From Desulfobacterales bacterium (GTDB taxonomy: Bacteria; Desulfobacterota; Desulfobacteria; Desulfobacterales; UBA5852): a DNA stretch of 10,503 nucleotides. The translations under genes were made by a program, and so were the position numbers. This document shows, in pieces, positions 1 through 6,505 of this stretch (within the stretch, counting starts at the first letter, position 1; each line of letters starts with the position of its first letter). The DNA is taken from the NCBI GenBank assembly GCA_030066455.1, contig JASJBQ010000112.1:1-10503 (forward strand). Direction: 5' to 3'. The notes below the pieces were generated by a model. That model saw nothing but the letters and a program-made list of their open reading frames with translations, was not told the origin of the DNA and did no database searches.

Positions 1-1490
1 GCCAGATGGAAGCGCACACGCTCGACAGCCAGGTGCTCGGGCGGTACAAGAATTTCTACAGCATCTACCAGAAGATGATCTCCCAGGAGCTGGCATTTGA
101 AGATGTCTACGACATCATCGCCTTCCGGATCATCCTCGAGTCGATCCCCCAGTGCTACGAGGCGCTGGGCATCGTGCATTCCCTCTGGAAACCCATCGAC
201 ATCAAGTTCAAGGATTACATCGCCCGGCCCAAACCCAACATGTACCAGTCCCTGCACACCACGGTCATCGGCCCGCGGGGCGAGCGGGTGGAAATCCAGA
301 TCCGCACCCACGAGATGGACCGGGTGGCCAAGTCCGGAATCGCCGCCCATTGGCGCTACAAGGAAGGCGGGGCGATGGACGAATCCATTGGCCGGCGGTT
401 CGCCTGGATTCAGAACCTGGTCGAAAACCAGGAAAACTTCCGCAACCCGGACGAATTTCTGGAAAACGTGCGCATCGATCTCTTTCCGGACGAAGTCTAT
501 GTCTTCACCCCCCAGGGCGATGTCAAGACCATGCCCAAAGGGGCCACGCCGGTGGACTTCGCCTACATGATCCACACCGAAGTGGGCAACCAGTGCACCG
601 GTGCCAAGGTCAACGGACGCATCGTGTCGCTCAACCACGAACTGGAAACCGGCGATACCGTCGATATCATCACCTCCAAGAGCCACCGGCCAAGCAAGGA
701 CTGGCTTAAATTCGTCAAGACAGTCAAGGCCCGCTCCCGCATCCGCCAATGGATCAAGGTTCAGGAAAAAAACCGCAGCCTGAGCCTGGGTCGCGAGATG
801 TGCGAGAAAGCCTTCCGCAAGCACCGCCTCAATTTCAATACGCTGATGAAGTCGGACCAGATGACTGCGGCGGTGGCGCATTTCGGTTTCAAGACCGTCG
901 AAGACCTGATTGCCAGCGTGGGTTACGGTAAAACCACGCCGCTGCAGGTCGTTCGCCGCTTCGTTCCCAAAACCGCGGAGGAGGCGGAAGACAAACCGCG
1001 CGAAACCATTTTTGACCGTTTGATCGGGCGGGTAAAAAAGCGCAAGCCTTCGGCGGGCGTTCTCGTCAAGGGTCTCGACGACATCCTGATCCGTTTTGGC
1101 AAGTGCTGCCAGCCGGTGCCGGGCGATCCCATCGTAGGGTATATTACCCGGGGCTATGGCGTAACGATTCACCGGGCCAATTGCGTCAATGCGCTCAAGA
1201 TGAGCCCGGAGCGGCAGATTGAGGTGGCCTGGACCGAGGAGACCAGCGAGACCTACCCGGTCAAGATATTGATCGTGTCCTACGACCGGGTGGGGCTATT
1301 GGCGGATATCGCCACCAGCATCAGCAAGAACGAAGCCAACATCCTGAGCTTGAATACCAACACCAAGCCCAACAAGATGGTGGAGAGCTACCTGACGCTG
1401 GCCGTGGCGGGTACGGGGCATCTGGACCGTGTGGTCGCATCCCTGCGCAAGATCAATTTGGTGCAGGAGGTCCGACGATTGAATACCTGA
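1..1490 (+). CDS. rsh: RelA/SpoT-family (p)ppGpp synthetase/hydrolase, 5' end missing
   Basis: Stringent-response enzyme making (and, if the missing N-terminal HD domain is intact, degrading) (p)ppGpp in the cytoplasm. The reading frame is open from base 3; the ATG at 6 is internal, since family proteins run about 700-790 aa and only about 495 are visible. Numbering from that Met: the end of the synthetase domain with YSIYQKM (18-24), the conserved Asp of the YDIIAFR stretch (D36) and the catalytic Glu of EIQIRT (E96); a TGS domain at about 159-222; a helical region; the zinc-finger/RIS region with paired Cys (C377, C378) in FGKCCQPVPGD; and a C-terminal ACT domain at about 418-494. The synthetase half has its key residues. 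Hydrolase activity cannot be judged because the HD domain lies upstream. The gene ends in TGA and converges on rpmB. Whether it should be called relA, spoT or rel cannot be settled here. Confidence 0.95.
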   Translation, partial: QMEAHTLDSQVLGRYKNFYSIYQKMISQELAFEDVYDIIAFRIILESIPQCYEALGIVHSLWKPIDIKFKDYIARPKPNMYQSLHTTVIGPRGERVEIQIRTHEMDRVAKSGIAAHWRYKEGGAMDESIGRRFAWIQNLVENQENFRNPDEFLENVRIDLFPDEVYVFTPQGDVKTMPKGATPVDFAYMIHTEVGNQCTGAKVNGRIVSLNHELETGDTVDIITSKSHRPSKDWLKFVKTVKARSRIRQWIKVQEKNRSLSLGREMCEKAFRKHRLNFNTLMKSDQMTAAVAHFGFKTVEDLIASVGYGKTTPLQVVRRFVPKTAEEAEDKPRETIFDRLIGRVKKRKPSAGVLVKGLDDILIRFGKCCQPVPGDPIVGYITRGYGVTIHRANCVNALKMSPERQIEVAWTEETSETYPVKILIVSYDRVGLLADIATSISKNEANILSLNTNTKPNKMVESYLTLAVAGTGHLDRVVASLRKINLVQEVRRLNT

Positions 1491-1600
1491 CGGGAGCGGC
1501 CGTTAGGAGGGAATCCGGCGGGGCGGTGTTTGAAACGGTTCTTCAGGTCCGGGGGAATAAGAGGAACGGGCTTTCCCACGCGAACCATCAGCCCTTGCGC

Positions 1601-1652
1601 GGCCGGGGCATGGCTTGGGAGAAGATGGGCACGCACGCTGCAAGCCCCGGCC
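1601..1652. repeat. Inverted repeat between convergent rsh and rpmB
   Basis: A perfect 9-bp inverted repeat, GGCCGGGGC (1601-1609) and GCCCCGGCC (1644-1652), with a 34-nt loop, lies between the two convergent stop codons. The position suits a shared transcription end. There is no T-run after either arm and the loop is long, so this is not a canonical intrinsic terminator. Chance similarity in GC-rich DNA is possible. Confidence 0.3.
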
Positions 1653-1666
1653 CCTGGCGCCGATTC

Positions 1667-1858
1667 TCAAGGGGCTTTGACGACATGCCCCGACTTGATG
1701 CAGCTCGTGCAGACCACCATGCGTTTGGGGCGTCCTGCCTGCAGGGCCCGTACGGACTGCAAGTTGGGGTTGAAGCGTCGCTTGTTGACATTGTGGGCAT
1801 GGCTGACATGGTTGCCCACCATTGGTTTCTTGCCGCAGATTTCACATTTCTTGGCCAT
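1667..1858 (-). CDS. rpmB: 50S ribosomal protein L28 (zinc-binding form)
   Basis: A small basic ribosomal protein of the large subunit, 63 aa, typical L28 length. The N-terminus [12 protein letters not shown], the GNHVSHAHN stretch and the [12 protein letters not shown] stretch are L28 signatures. Two CxxC pairs (C5/C8 and C50/C53) make this the Cys-containing zinc-ribbon type. The ATG is preceded by a purine-rich GGAAGGG about 6 nt upstream. The gene stands alone, convergent with rsh and downstream of bamD on the same strand; 178 bp separate it from bamD. A candidate promoter lies at 1982-2010. Longer forms starting further upstream would add residues foreign to L28. Confidence 0.97.
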   Translation of the reverse strand: MAKKCEICGKKPMVGNHVSHAHNVNKRRFNPNLQSVRALQAGRPKRMVVCTSCIKSGHVVKAP

Positions 1859-1971
1859 CGTGTTTCCCTTCCACTTCTCATCACCGAATCCTGATCCGAT
1901 GTCATATTTGACCTGAGGCGGATGATCGGGCCGGCTGCCCGGGACCCCGCAAAGGCAAAAGCGTCCAAATC

Positions 1972-1988
1972 AAAATATCCGAAGATAC
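1972..1988 (-). terminator. Possible weak terminator after bamD (UUCG-loop hairpin)
   Basis: Read on the minus strand, TATC-TTCG-GATA forms a short stem closed by the very stable C(UUCG)G tetraloop and is followed by TTTTGATTT. It lies about 50 nt past the bamD stop codon. The stem is only 4-5 bp, so termination would be weak. It overlaps the -10 element of the candidate rpmB promoter, so the two calls partly compete. Confidence 0.3.
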
Positions 1989-2010
1989 AGGATCCCCTGC
2001 CGGATGTAAA
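1982..2010 (-). promoter_or_regulatory. Candidate sigma-70 promoter for rpmB
   Basis: On the minus strand, TTTACA (2005-2010; 5 of 6 consensus bases) is separated by 17 bp from TATCTT (1982-1987; 4 of 6). It would give an rpmB leader of roughly 115 nt. It rests on pattern only. Confidence 0.35.
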
Positions 2011-2036
2011 GCTATTTTTGATGATTTTGTACGCTT

Positions 2037-2726
2037 TTAAAAGAACGGCAGGATGCTTTCACCGGCTTGGGAGGACTTGGCGAGGGAGGCCTCGGTTTTG
2101 GCAATGAGCTTGAGCGCCTCTTGGTGGATACCGACATCCGGATAGCGTGTCAGAACATTTTTAAAGCGCCGCATGGCGGCTTTGTAATGCTTGGACTTGT
2201 AGTAGAAACGCCCGATCGACAGCTCCGCCATGGCCAGGCTGCGCAGGCAGGCGTTGATGTGTTCCTGGGCCTTGATCGTGTAAGGATCGTTGGGATGGTC
2301 GCGTTGCAGGCGTCCAAACGTTTCCAGCGCTTTCTGGGCCGTGGACTGATCGCGGTCGGGGGTGTCGATCTGCTCAAAGTAGCACATTCCCGTCATATAG
2401 ATGACGTAGGGAATCGCCTCGTTGCGGGGGTGCAGGCTTTCGAATTCTTCGTAGGCGAAAACGGCTTCTTCATAGTTGCGCAGTTTGTAGTTGGCGTCGG
2501 CAATCTTTAGCTCGGCCAGCTTGGCATAGTCGCTGTAGGGGTACCAGTCTTTTAGTTTTTCAAACGATTCTTTGGCGCCCTCGTAGTCGCCGGATTCGTA
2601 GTCGTCCATACCGCTCCAGGCCAGGGACTGGGCGGTTTCATCATCTTCGTCTTCCGCGAACAAAGCGAATAGGGCGCAACCCGTCAGGAAGAGCGGCAGC
2701 ATGGCTATGATGATCAATCGTTTCAT
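2037..2726 (-). CDS. bamD: Outer membrane assembly lipoprotein BamD (ComL/YfiO family)
   Basis: An essential lipoprotein of the BAM complex, anchored at the periplasmic face of the outer membrane, where it works with BamA to fold beta-barrel proteins. The product is 229 aa. A lipoprotein signal peptide MKRLIIIAMLPLFLTGC carries a lipobox LTGC with the lipidated Cys at 17. An acidic stretch follows, then TPR-like repeats (YESGDYEGAKESFEKL; YKLRNYEEAVFAYEEF) and the BamD-typical region DRDQ...AL.TF..L...P......A...I..C...LA..EL..G.FYY, ending with a repeat around RRFKNVLTRYPD. The start at 2726 was chosen over an upstream in-frame ATG at 2804 because it places the signal peptide at the N-terminus; a GAGG lies about 11 nt upstream, slightly far. 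It lies 111 bp downstream of trxA on the same strand and may share its transcript. Confidence 0.93.
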   Translation of the reverse strand: MKRLIIIAMLPLFLTGCALFALFAEDEDDETAQSLAWSGMDDYESGDYEGAKESFEKLKDWYPYSDYAKLAELKIADANYKLRNYEEAVFAYEEFESLHPRNEAIPYVIYMTGMCYFEQIDTPDRDQSTAQKALETFGRLQRDHPNDPYTIKAQEHINACLRSLAMAELSIGRFYYKSKHYKAAMRRFKNVLTRYPDVGIHQEALKLIAKTEASLAKSSQAGESILPFF

Positions 2727-2837
2727 GATGCGATCGCCTCGGACCGGTGGGTGGCGTGACGTCAGCCCGGGGGGACTTTTGGGTGACCGGTTGGCCGTGA
2801 TCAACGCAGGCGTTTTCAGCGGCTGGCCGGGGCCGCG

Positions 2838-3164
2838 TTAAACCAGTTTGCCGAGCGATTCTTCCAGTTTGGCTTTGGCCACCATACCGGTAATCTGGTC
2901 GACAACGTTGCCGTCCTTGAAGAAGATGAGGGTCGGAATGGCCTTGATACCGTATTTGCCCGGCGTCACCGGGTTATCGTCCACATTGCATTTCATGAAC
3001 TTGACTTGGCCCGCATAGTTGGTGGCCAGTTCGCTTACGACGGGACCGATGGCTTTGCAGGGGCCGCACCAGGGCGCCCAAAAGTCGACCATTACCGGTG
3101 TATCCGACTGCAGCACCTCGTTTTCAAAGCGGGCATCGTCGATTTCCAATACGTTTTCGGCCAT
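2838..3164 (-). CDS. trxA: Thioredoxin
   Basis: A cytoplasmic dithiol-disulfide oxidoreductase of 108 aa, the standard thioredoxin length. The active site WCGPCK is intact (W32, C33, G34, P35, C36) after VMVDFWAP. The cis-proline loop KAIPTLIFFKDG and the C-terminal helix EESLGKL are as expected. The true start is the ATG at 3164, with an AGAGAGGA ribosome-binding site just upstream; the frame stays open far beyond it with unrelated sequence antisense to purN. A consensus promoter sits about 37 bp upstream of the start codon. The gene is divergent from the purN-like gene and lies upstream of bamD. Confidence 0.97.
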   Translation of the reverse strand: MAENVLEIDDARFENEVLQSDTPVMVDFWAPWCGPCKAIGPVVSELATNYAGQVKFMKCNVDDNPVTPGKYGIKAIPTLIFFKDGNVVDQITGMVAKAKLEESLGKLV

Positions 3165-3200
3165 TTTTTTTGTCCTCTCTTCGGGTTTTAAATAGCCTGA

Positions 3201-3229
3201 ATTATATTCACGCCCCCAAGCGTTGTCAA
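3201..3229 (-). promoter_or_regulatory. Exact-consensus sigma-70 promoter for trxA
   Basis: On the minus strand, TTGACA (complement of 3224-3229) and TATAAT (complement of 3201-3206) are both perfect matches at the ideal 17-bp spacing. The predicted transcript starts near 3194, about 30 nt before the trxA ATG. This implies strong, constitutive transcription of trxA and perhaps bamD. Confidence 0.85.
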
Positions 3230-3281
3230 CCAGCGAAAAGTATGGATTTTCGATGTGTTTCGGCGTTCTGTCCGGGCTGAA

Positions 3282-3310
3282 TTGACAGGCCCCCCGACTT
3301 CTGCTACCTC
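3282..3310 (+). promoter_or_regulatory. Candidate promoter for the purN-like gene
   Basis: A perfect TTGACA (3282-3287) is followed after 17 bp by a poor -10 match, TACCTC (3305-3310). It is correctly placed for the gene starting at 3369 and is divergent from the trxA promoter. The weak -10 limits confidence. Confidence 0.4.
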
Positions 3311-3368
3311 TTCTCAGGCGCACCCGTTCTTCTTCTTTTCCCGTCACCCAGCACCTGGAGGAATCCGC

Positions 3369-4163
3369 ATGACATCCATGATTCGCGTTGGTGCCCTCAT
3401 TTCCGGGGGCGGAACAAATCTGCAGGCGGTCATCGACGCCTGCGAGGCCGGCGAGACCGGCGGTCAGGTCGTTTTCGTCGGCAGCGACAACCCGGCGGCC
3501 AAAGGGTTGGCACGGGCGGAGCGGCACGGGATTCCAACCTTCGTGGTCGACTATGGGGATATTATCCGCCGCCACCGAAAGGACCCGGCCGCCGTGAGTC
3601 TGCCGGCCGATTTCGATCCGGGGGAGATGCGCACCAAATGCCGCCTTTTTACGACAGACGCCGACGGGGCCGCGGTGGAGGCTTTTATGGCCACCCGGGC
3701 CGCCGCCGAGAGCGATCTGCTTGCAGCCATGTCCGCCTACGATTTCGACCTTCTGATCCTGGCGGGTTTCATGCGCAATCTCACGCCCTATTTCATCGAC
3801 CGGGTCAACACCGACCCGGAAAACCCGCGGATCATGAACATCCATCCGGCCCTTCTGCCGGCCTTCCCCGGCACCGACGGCTACGGCGACACCTTTCGCT
3901 ATGGGTGCAAACTGGGCGGGTGTACCGTTCATTTCATCGACTACGGCGAAGACAGCGGGCCGATCATCGGCCAGCGTGCATTTGAAATCATGCCGGAGGA
4001 CAGCCTCGACGACATCAAATCCAAGGGACTCAAAGAGGAGTGGCAACTCTATCCGGCTTGCATCAAACTTTACGCCCAGGGCCGTCTCAAGGTGGTGACC
4101 CGGACACACGAACTGTCGGGGGGCCGGACCATGACGCGGAAAGTGGTGGCAATTGGCGCCTAA
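3369..4163 (+). CDS. purN: Phosphoribosylglycinamide formyltransferase (GART, PurN-like) with internal insertion
   Basis: Predicted to transfer the formyl group of 10-formyltetrahydrofolate to GAR in de novo purine synthesis. The product is 264 aa, against about 212 for E. coli PurN. The N-terminal phosphate-binding loop is ISGGGTNLQAV (11-21). The folate/active-site region has LAGFMRNLTP (131-140) and NIHPALLPAFPG, with catalytic N157 and H159; the catalytic Asp is D195 in GEDSGPII. So the Asn-His-Asp triad is intact. The extra length falls mainly at residues about 65-120, containing CRLFTTDADG and an Ala-rich helix, between the GAR-binding and folate-binding halves. The start at 3369 is supported by TGGAGGA 7 nt upstream; an upstream in-frame ATG at 3255 would add low-complexity residues. 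The gene stands alone, without other pur genes here. A related formyltransferase with another substrate cannot be excluded. Confidence 0.88.
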   Translation: MTSMIRVGALISGGGTNLQAVIDACEAGETGGQVVFVGSDNPAAKGLARAERHGIPTFVVDYGDIIRRHRKDPAAVSLPADFDPGEMRTKCRLFTTDADGAAVEAFMATRAAAESDLLAAMSAYDFDLLILAGFMRNLTPYFIDRVNTDPENPRIMNIHPALLPAFPGTDGYGDTFRYGCKLGGCTVHFIDYGEDSGPIIGQRAFEIMPEDSLDDIKSKGLKEEWQLYPACIKLYAQGRLKVVTRTHELSGGRTMTRKVVAIGA

Positions 4164-4223
4164 CGTTTAAATGGTGTTTGGCCTGATGGCCGCCACTCGA
4201 TTTGATGGACTGCGGGAAAGCCG

Positions 4224-4239
4224 TATTGATCCGTCAATA
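4224..4239. other. Perfect short hairpin between convergent purN and traB-family genes
   Basis: TATTGA-TCCG-TCAATA is a 6-bp perfect stem with a 4-nt loop. It is the most evident structure in the 91 bp between two convergent stop codons. No clear T-run follows on either strand, so a terminator role is only suggested by position. A smaller GGCC-TGAT-GGCC element lies upstream at about 4180-4191. Confidence 0.3.
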
Positions 4240-4254
4240 ATCTGATAAAAAGCG

Positions 4255-5424
4255 TCAGACCGTCTGCAGAACACGCACGATCATGGGGAAAGCGATAAAG
4301 GTTCCCAGGCTGCTGCCCAGGTTGGTGAAGACCACCACCAGCAGGATCCGGGTGACCTTGTTGCTCCAGAACCCTCGCACCGAACGGATGTCGTCCTGCA
4401 GCGTTTCAAAGTCGCGCACCTTGGGTTTGCGTGAAAAAGCCTCCACCAGCCCGGACACCCATCCGGCGGCAATCATGGGGTTGAGGGAGGTCAATGGCGC
4501 GGAGAGCACCGAGGAGATGACGGTCAGAGGGTGACCCCAGGCGATGATGGCGCCGATGCCGGCCAGAATCCCGTTGGCCGCCACCCACCACAGAATCATG
4601 TCCGACCCCGCTTTGGAGCCACCGGCGTAAAACCCCCACGCGAAAAGCAGGATGATGGCGGCGGGGATGATCCATTTGAGAGCGTCCGAAAGCGAGCTTT
4701 TGGGCGGCAGCACCTCGAGTTCGGCCAGATTGAACTCCCGCTCCCAGTAGCGGCGGATGCCGGGTACGTGGCCGGCACCCACCACGGCCACGATCTTCTC
4801 TCCTGGGGCCGCTTTGATCCGCTGGGCCAGATAGCGGTCGCGCTCATCGATCAGAATGTTGCGAATAACCGGCTGGGAGGCGCCGATTTCATTCAGCAGG
4901 GCGTCGAGAACGTCCTCCTGTTTCATCTTCTCGATGTCCGCTTCCTTCAGATCGTCCACCTCCCCCAGCGACAACAGCAGCTGGAAAAGAAGTTTGGCCT
5001 TGCCCCACAAGGACATGCTGCGCCAGGTGCGGGCCAGGGTGGTGCGGATATCGCGGTCGGCCAGCCAGGTCCGGGCCCCTGTTGCCTCGGCGGTCTCGAT
5101 GGCCGTGATCATTTCCTGTCCGGGCTGAATGTCCATCTTGTCGGCGATCCGGCGTTGAAAGGAGGCCAGGATCAGGTTGGAGAGCAATAAAAACGCCTTT
5201 TTTTCTTTGACCACCTTGACGATGTCCATGTCCCGCCAGCGGGATTTCTGCTGGATGGATTGCCAGCGTGATTCGCACAACTCCACACAGACCGTGTCGG
5301 GCTTCTCGGTTTCAATGGTTGCGCGCACGAGATCGGCGCTTTCCCGGGACACGTGCGCCGTGCCGATCAGGATGATGTCCCTGTCGCCGTGGCTGAGTCG
5401 ATGAATGTTGGATTCGGTGTTCAT
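4255..5424 (-). CDS. TraB/TIKI-superfamily membrane protein
   Basis: A 389 aa protein of the TraB/PrgY family, named after the enterococcal pheromone-shutdown protein and related to eukaryotic TRABD and Tiki proteins. Family motifs are present: GTAHVS (H24 near the start), VELCESR (E48, E51, R53), [12 protein letters not shown] (123-134) and [10 protein letters not shown] (H219). These conserved His/Glu positions are proposed metal ligands in the superfamily. The C-terminal part has about four hydrophobic segments (about 251-268, 277-297, 300-325, 358-380), so the motif domain is probably anchored to the inner membrane. PrgY limits pheromone activity, but in most bacteria the role is unknown; a metalloprotease-like activity is known for Tiki only, so I do not assign one here. 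The ATG at 5424 has only a weak ribosome-binding site. The gene is divergent from the MoxR operon and convergent with purN. Confidence 0.88.
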   Translation of the reverse strand: MNTESNIHRLSHGDRDIILIGTAHVSRESADLVRATIETEKPDTVCVELCESRWQSIQQKSRWRDMDIVKVVKEKKAFLLLSNLILASFQRRIADKMDIQPGQEMITAIETAEATGARTWLADRDIRTTLARTWRSMSLWGKAKLLFQLLLSLGEVDDLKEADIEKMKQEDVLDALLNEIGASQPVIRNILIDERDRYLAQRIKAAPGEKIVAVVGAGHVPGIRRYWEREFNLAELEVLPPKSSLSDALKWIIPAAIILLFAWGFYAGGSKAGSDMILWWVAANGILAGIGAIIAWGHPLTVISSVLSAPLTSLNPMIAAGWVSGLVEAFSRKPKVRDFETLQDDIRSVRGFWSNKVTRILLVVVFTNLGSSLGTFIAFPMIVRVLQTV

Positions 5425-5510
5425 TGGGGATTCCGCTTCAGCGCGTCAATTTTCGCCCGGTGCTCGGGGCCGCACCGCCGACGCCAATATGGTTTTGTTT
5501 GGGTATTATT

Positions 5511-5539
5511 TTTAAATCCAATTTTACAAAATATTACAA
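5511..5539 (-). promoter_or_regulatory. Possible promoter for the TraB-family gene
   Basis: On the minus strand, TTGTAA (complement of 5534-5539) and TTTAAA (5511-5516) are 17 bp apart, each matching 4 of 6 consensus bases. They lie inside a strikingly AT-rich stretch (about 5487-5545), about 90 bp upstream of the start codon. The call is tentative because AT-rich DNA yields such matches by chance. Confidence 0.3.
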
Positions 5540-5551
5540 TCAACCGCCTTG

Positions 5552-5631
5552 TGCAACAGCTATCAGCGACGGGGGCGATCTTTTCAAAGCCTCTAGAATA
5601 CGGTAGACACCCCCATCGACACCCTGTTGCA
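5552..5631. repeat. 8-bp inverted repeat upstream of the MoxR operon
   Basis: TGCAACAG (5552-5559) and CTGTTGCA (5624-5631) are perfect inverted copies 64 bp apart. The right arm lies within the palindrome GTTGCAAC (5626-5633). They flank the presumed promoter/leader region of the operon and could be operator half-sites or the base of a leader stem. Function is inferred only from position. Confidence 0.35.
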
Positions 5632-5636
5632 ACCCG

Positions 5637-5662
5637 CCGGGAGGAGACGCCTCCTTTGCCGG
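5637..5662 (+). other. Leader hairpin before the MoxR gene
   Basis: GGAGG (5640-5644) and CCTCC (5650-5654) form a 5-bp stem with loop AGACG, and CCGG copies at 5637-5640 and 5659-5662 could extend it discontinuously. It sits about 16 nt before the true ribosome-binding site GGGAGGT (5678-5684). It folds up an extra Shine-Dalgarno-like sequence that has no start codon. Confidence 0.3.
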
Positions 5663-5691
5663 TGAAATGGGGCCCATGGGAGGTAGGCGGC

Positions 5692-6504
5692 ATGCATGAT
5701 GCAGGACAGACGGGCACTGGGCATTTTATCGCCAAGGAACCTTATTACTTGAGCAGCGGGGACGAAGTGGCGCTGTTCGAAGCGGCTTTCGCCGCCCGGC
5801 TTCCGGCCATGCTCAAGGGGCCCACGGGCTGCGGCAAGACCCGCTTTGTTGAATACATGGCCTGGCGCCTGAAGCGTCCCCTCATCACGGTTTCATGCCA
5901 CGAGGACCTCTTTGCCTCCGATCTGGTGGGCCGCTTCCTTCTGCACGACGACCAGACCGTCTGGACCGACGGTCCTTTGACGGCGGCGGTGCGGATGGGG
6001 GCGATCTGCTATCTGGACGAGATCGTGGAGGCCCGCAAGGATACGACGGTCGTGATCCATCCCCTGACCGACAACCGCCGCCTGCTTTCGATCGACAAGA
6101 AGGGCGAGATCATTCGCGCCCACCCGGATTTCATGATGGTGATCTCCTTTAACCCGGGCTACCAATCGGTGCTCAAGGATCTCAAACAGAGCACCCGCCA
6201 GCGTTTCGTGGGGATCGTCTTCGATTACCCCGAAGCGGCGAAGGAGGCGGCCATCGTGGCCCGCGAAGGGGGCGTGCCCCCCGATCTGGCCGCACGACTG
6301 GTGTCCCTGGCCGCCAAAATCCGCAACATACGCGAGCACGGCCTGACCGAAGGCGCCAGTACGCGTCTTCTGATCTACGCCGCCCAGCTGATCCAGGGCG
6401 GCATTTCACCGGCCCGCGCCTGCCGCACCGCCATCTGTCAGCCCCTGACCGATGACGCGCGGCTGCTGGAAACGCTGGAAGAGCTGATCGGCGACATATT
6501 CTGA
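5692..6504 (+). CDS. MoxR-family AAA+ ATPase, NorQ/CbbQ type
   Basis: A 270 aa AAA+ ATPase of the NorQ/CbbQ/GvpN branch of MoxR proteins. These form hexameric rings that, with a VWA partner, remodel or activate a metalloenzyme or Rubisco. Walker A is GPTGCGKT (43-50); Walker B is ICYLDEI (D109, E110); sensor 1 is N154 in SFNPGYQ; candidate Arg fingers are in STRQRF (R169, R171). The [18 protein letters not shown] stretch (217-234) matches the C-terminal lid. The start at 5692 was chosen because GGGAGGT lies 7 nt upstream and the length then fits the family (about 260-270 aa); the frame is open upstream to 5353 across the intergenic region. The stop codon is separated by one base from the next ATG, so it is coupled to the VWA gene. 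No nor or cbb structural gene is nearby, so the client is unknown. Confidence 0.93.
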   Translation: MHDAGQTGTGHFIAKEPYYLSSGDEVALFEAAFAARLPAMLKGPTGCGKTRFVEYMAWRLKRPLITVSCHEDLFASDLVGRFLLHDDQTVWTDGPLTAAVRMGAICYLDEIVEARKDTTVVIHPLTDNRRLLSIDKKGEIIRAHPDFMMVISFNPGYQSVLKDLKQSTRQRFVGIVFDYPEAAKEAAIVAREGGVPPDLAARLVSLAAKIRNIREHGLTEGASTRLLIYAAQLIQGGISPARACRTAICQPLTDDARLLETLEELIGDIF

Positions 6505-6505
6505 C

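Noticed and set aside
1526..1916. Two plus-strand open frames of about 120-128 codons
   Set aside because: They are antisense to rpmB, which is unmistakable, and show no protein features.
2757..2764. TGACGTCA palindrome between trxA and bamD
   Set aside because: An isolated 8-bp palindrome with no bacterial regulator clearly tied to it and no repeat nearby; chance is likely.
3165..4109. N-terminal extension of thioredoxin to about 423 aa
   Set aside because: The extra residues are the antisense of purN and cross the consensus trxA promoter; the thioredoxin ATG at 3164 has a good ribosome-binding site.
4226..4237. FNR/DNR-like site TTGATCCGTCAA
   Set aside because: FNR-type sites have TTGAT-N4-ATCAA; this one is two bases too short and lies between convergent gene ends, where an activator site would serve nothing.
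4531..5190. A 219-codon plus-strand open frame
   Set aside because: It is antisense to the TraB-family gene, whose motifs GTAHVS, VELCESR and AGHVPGI are clear; the frame has no domain of its own.
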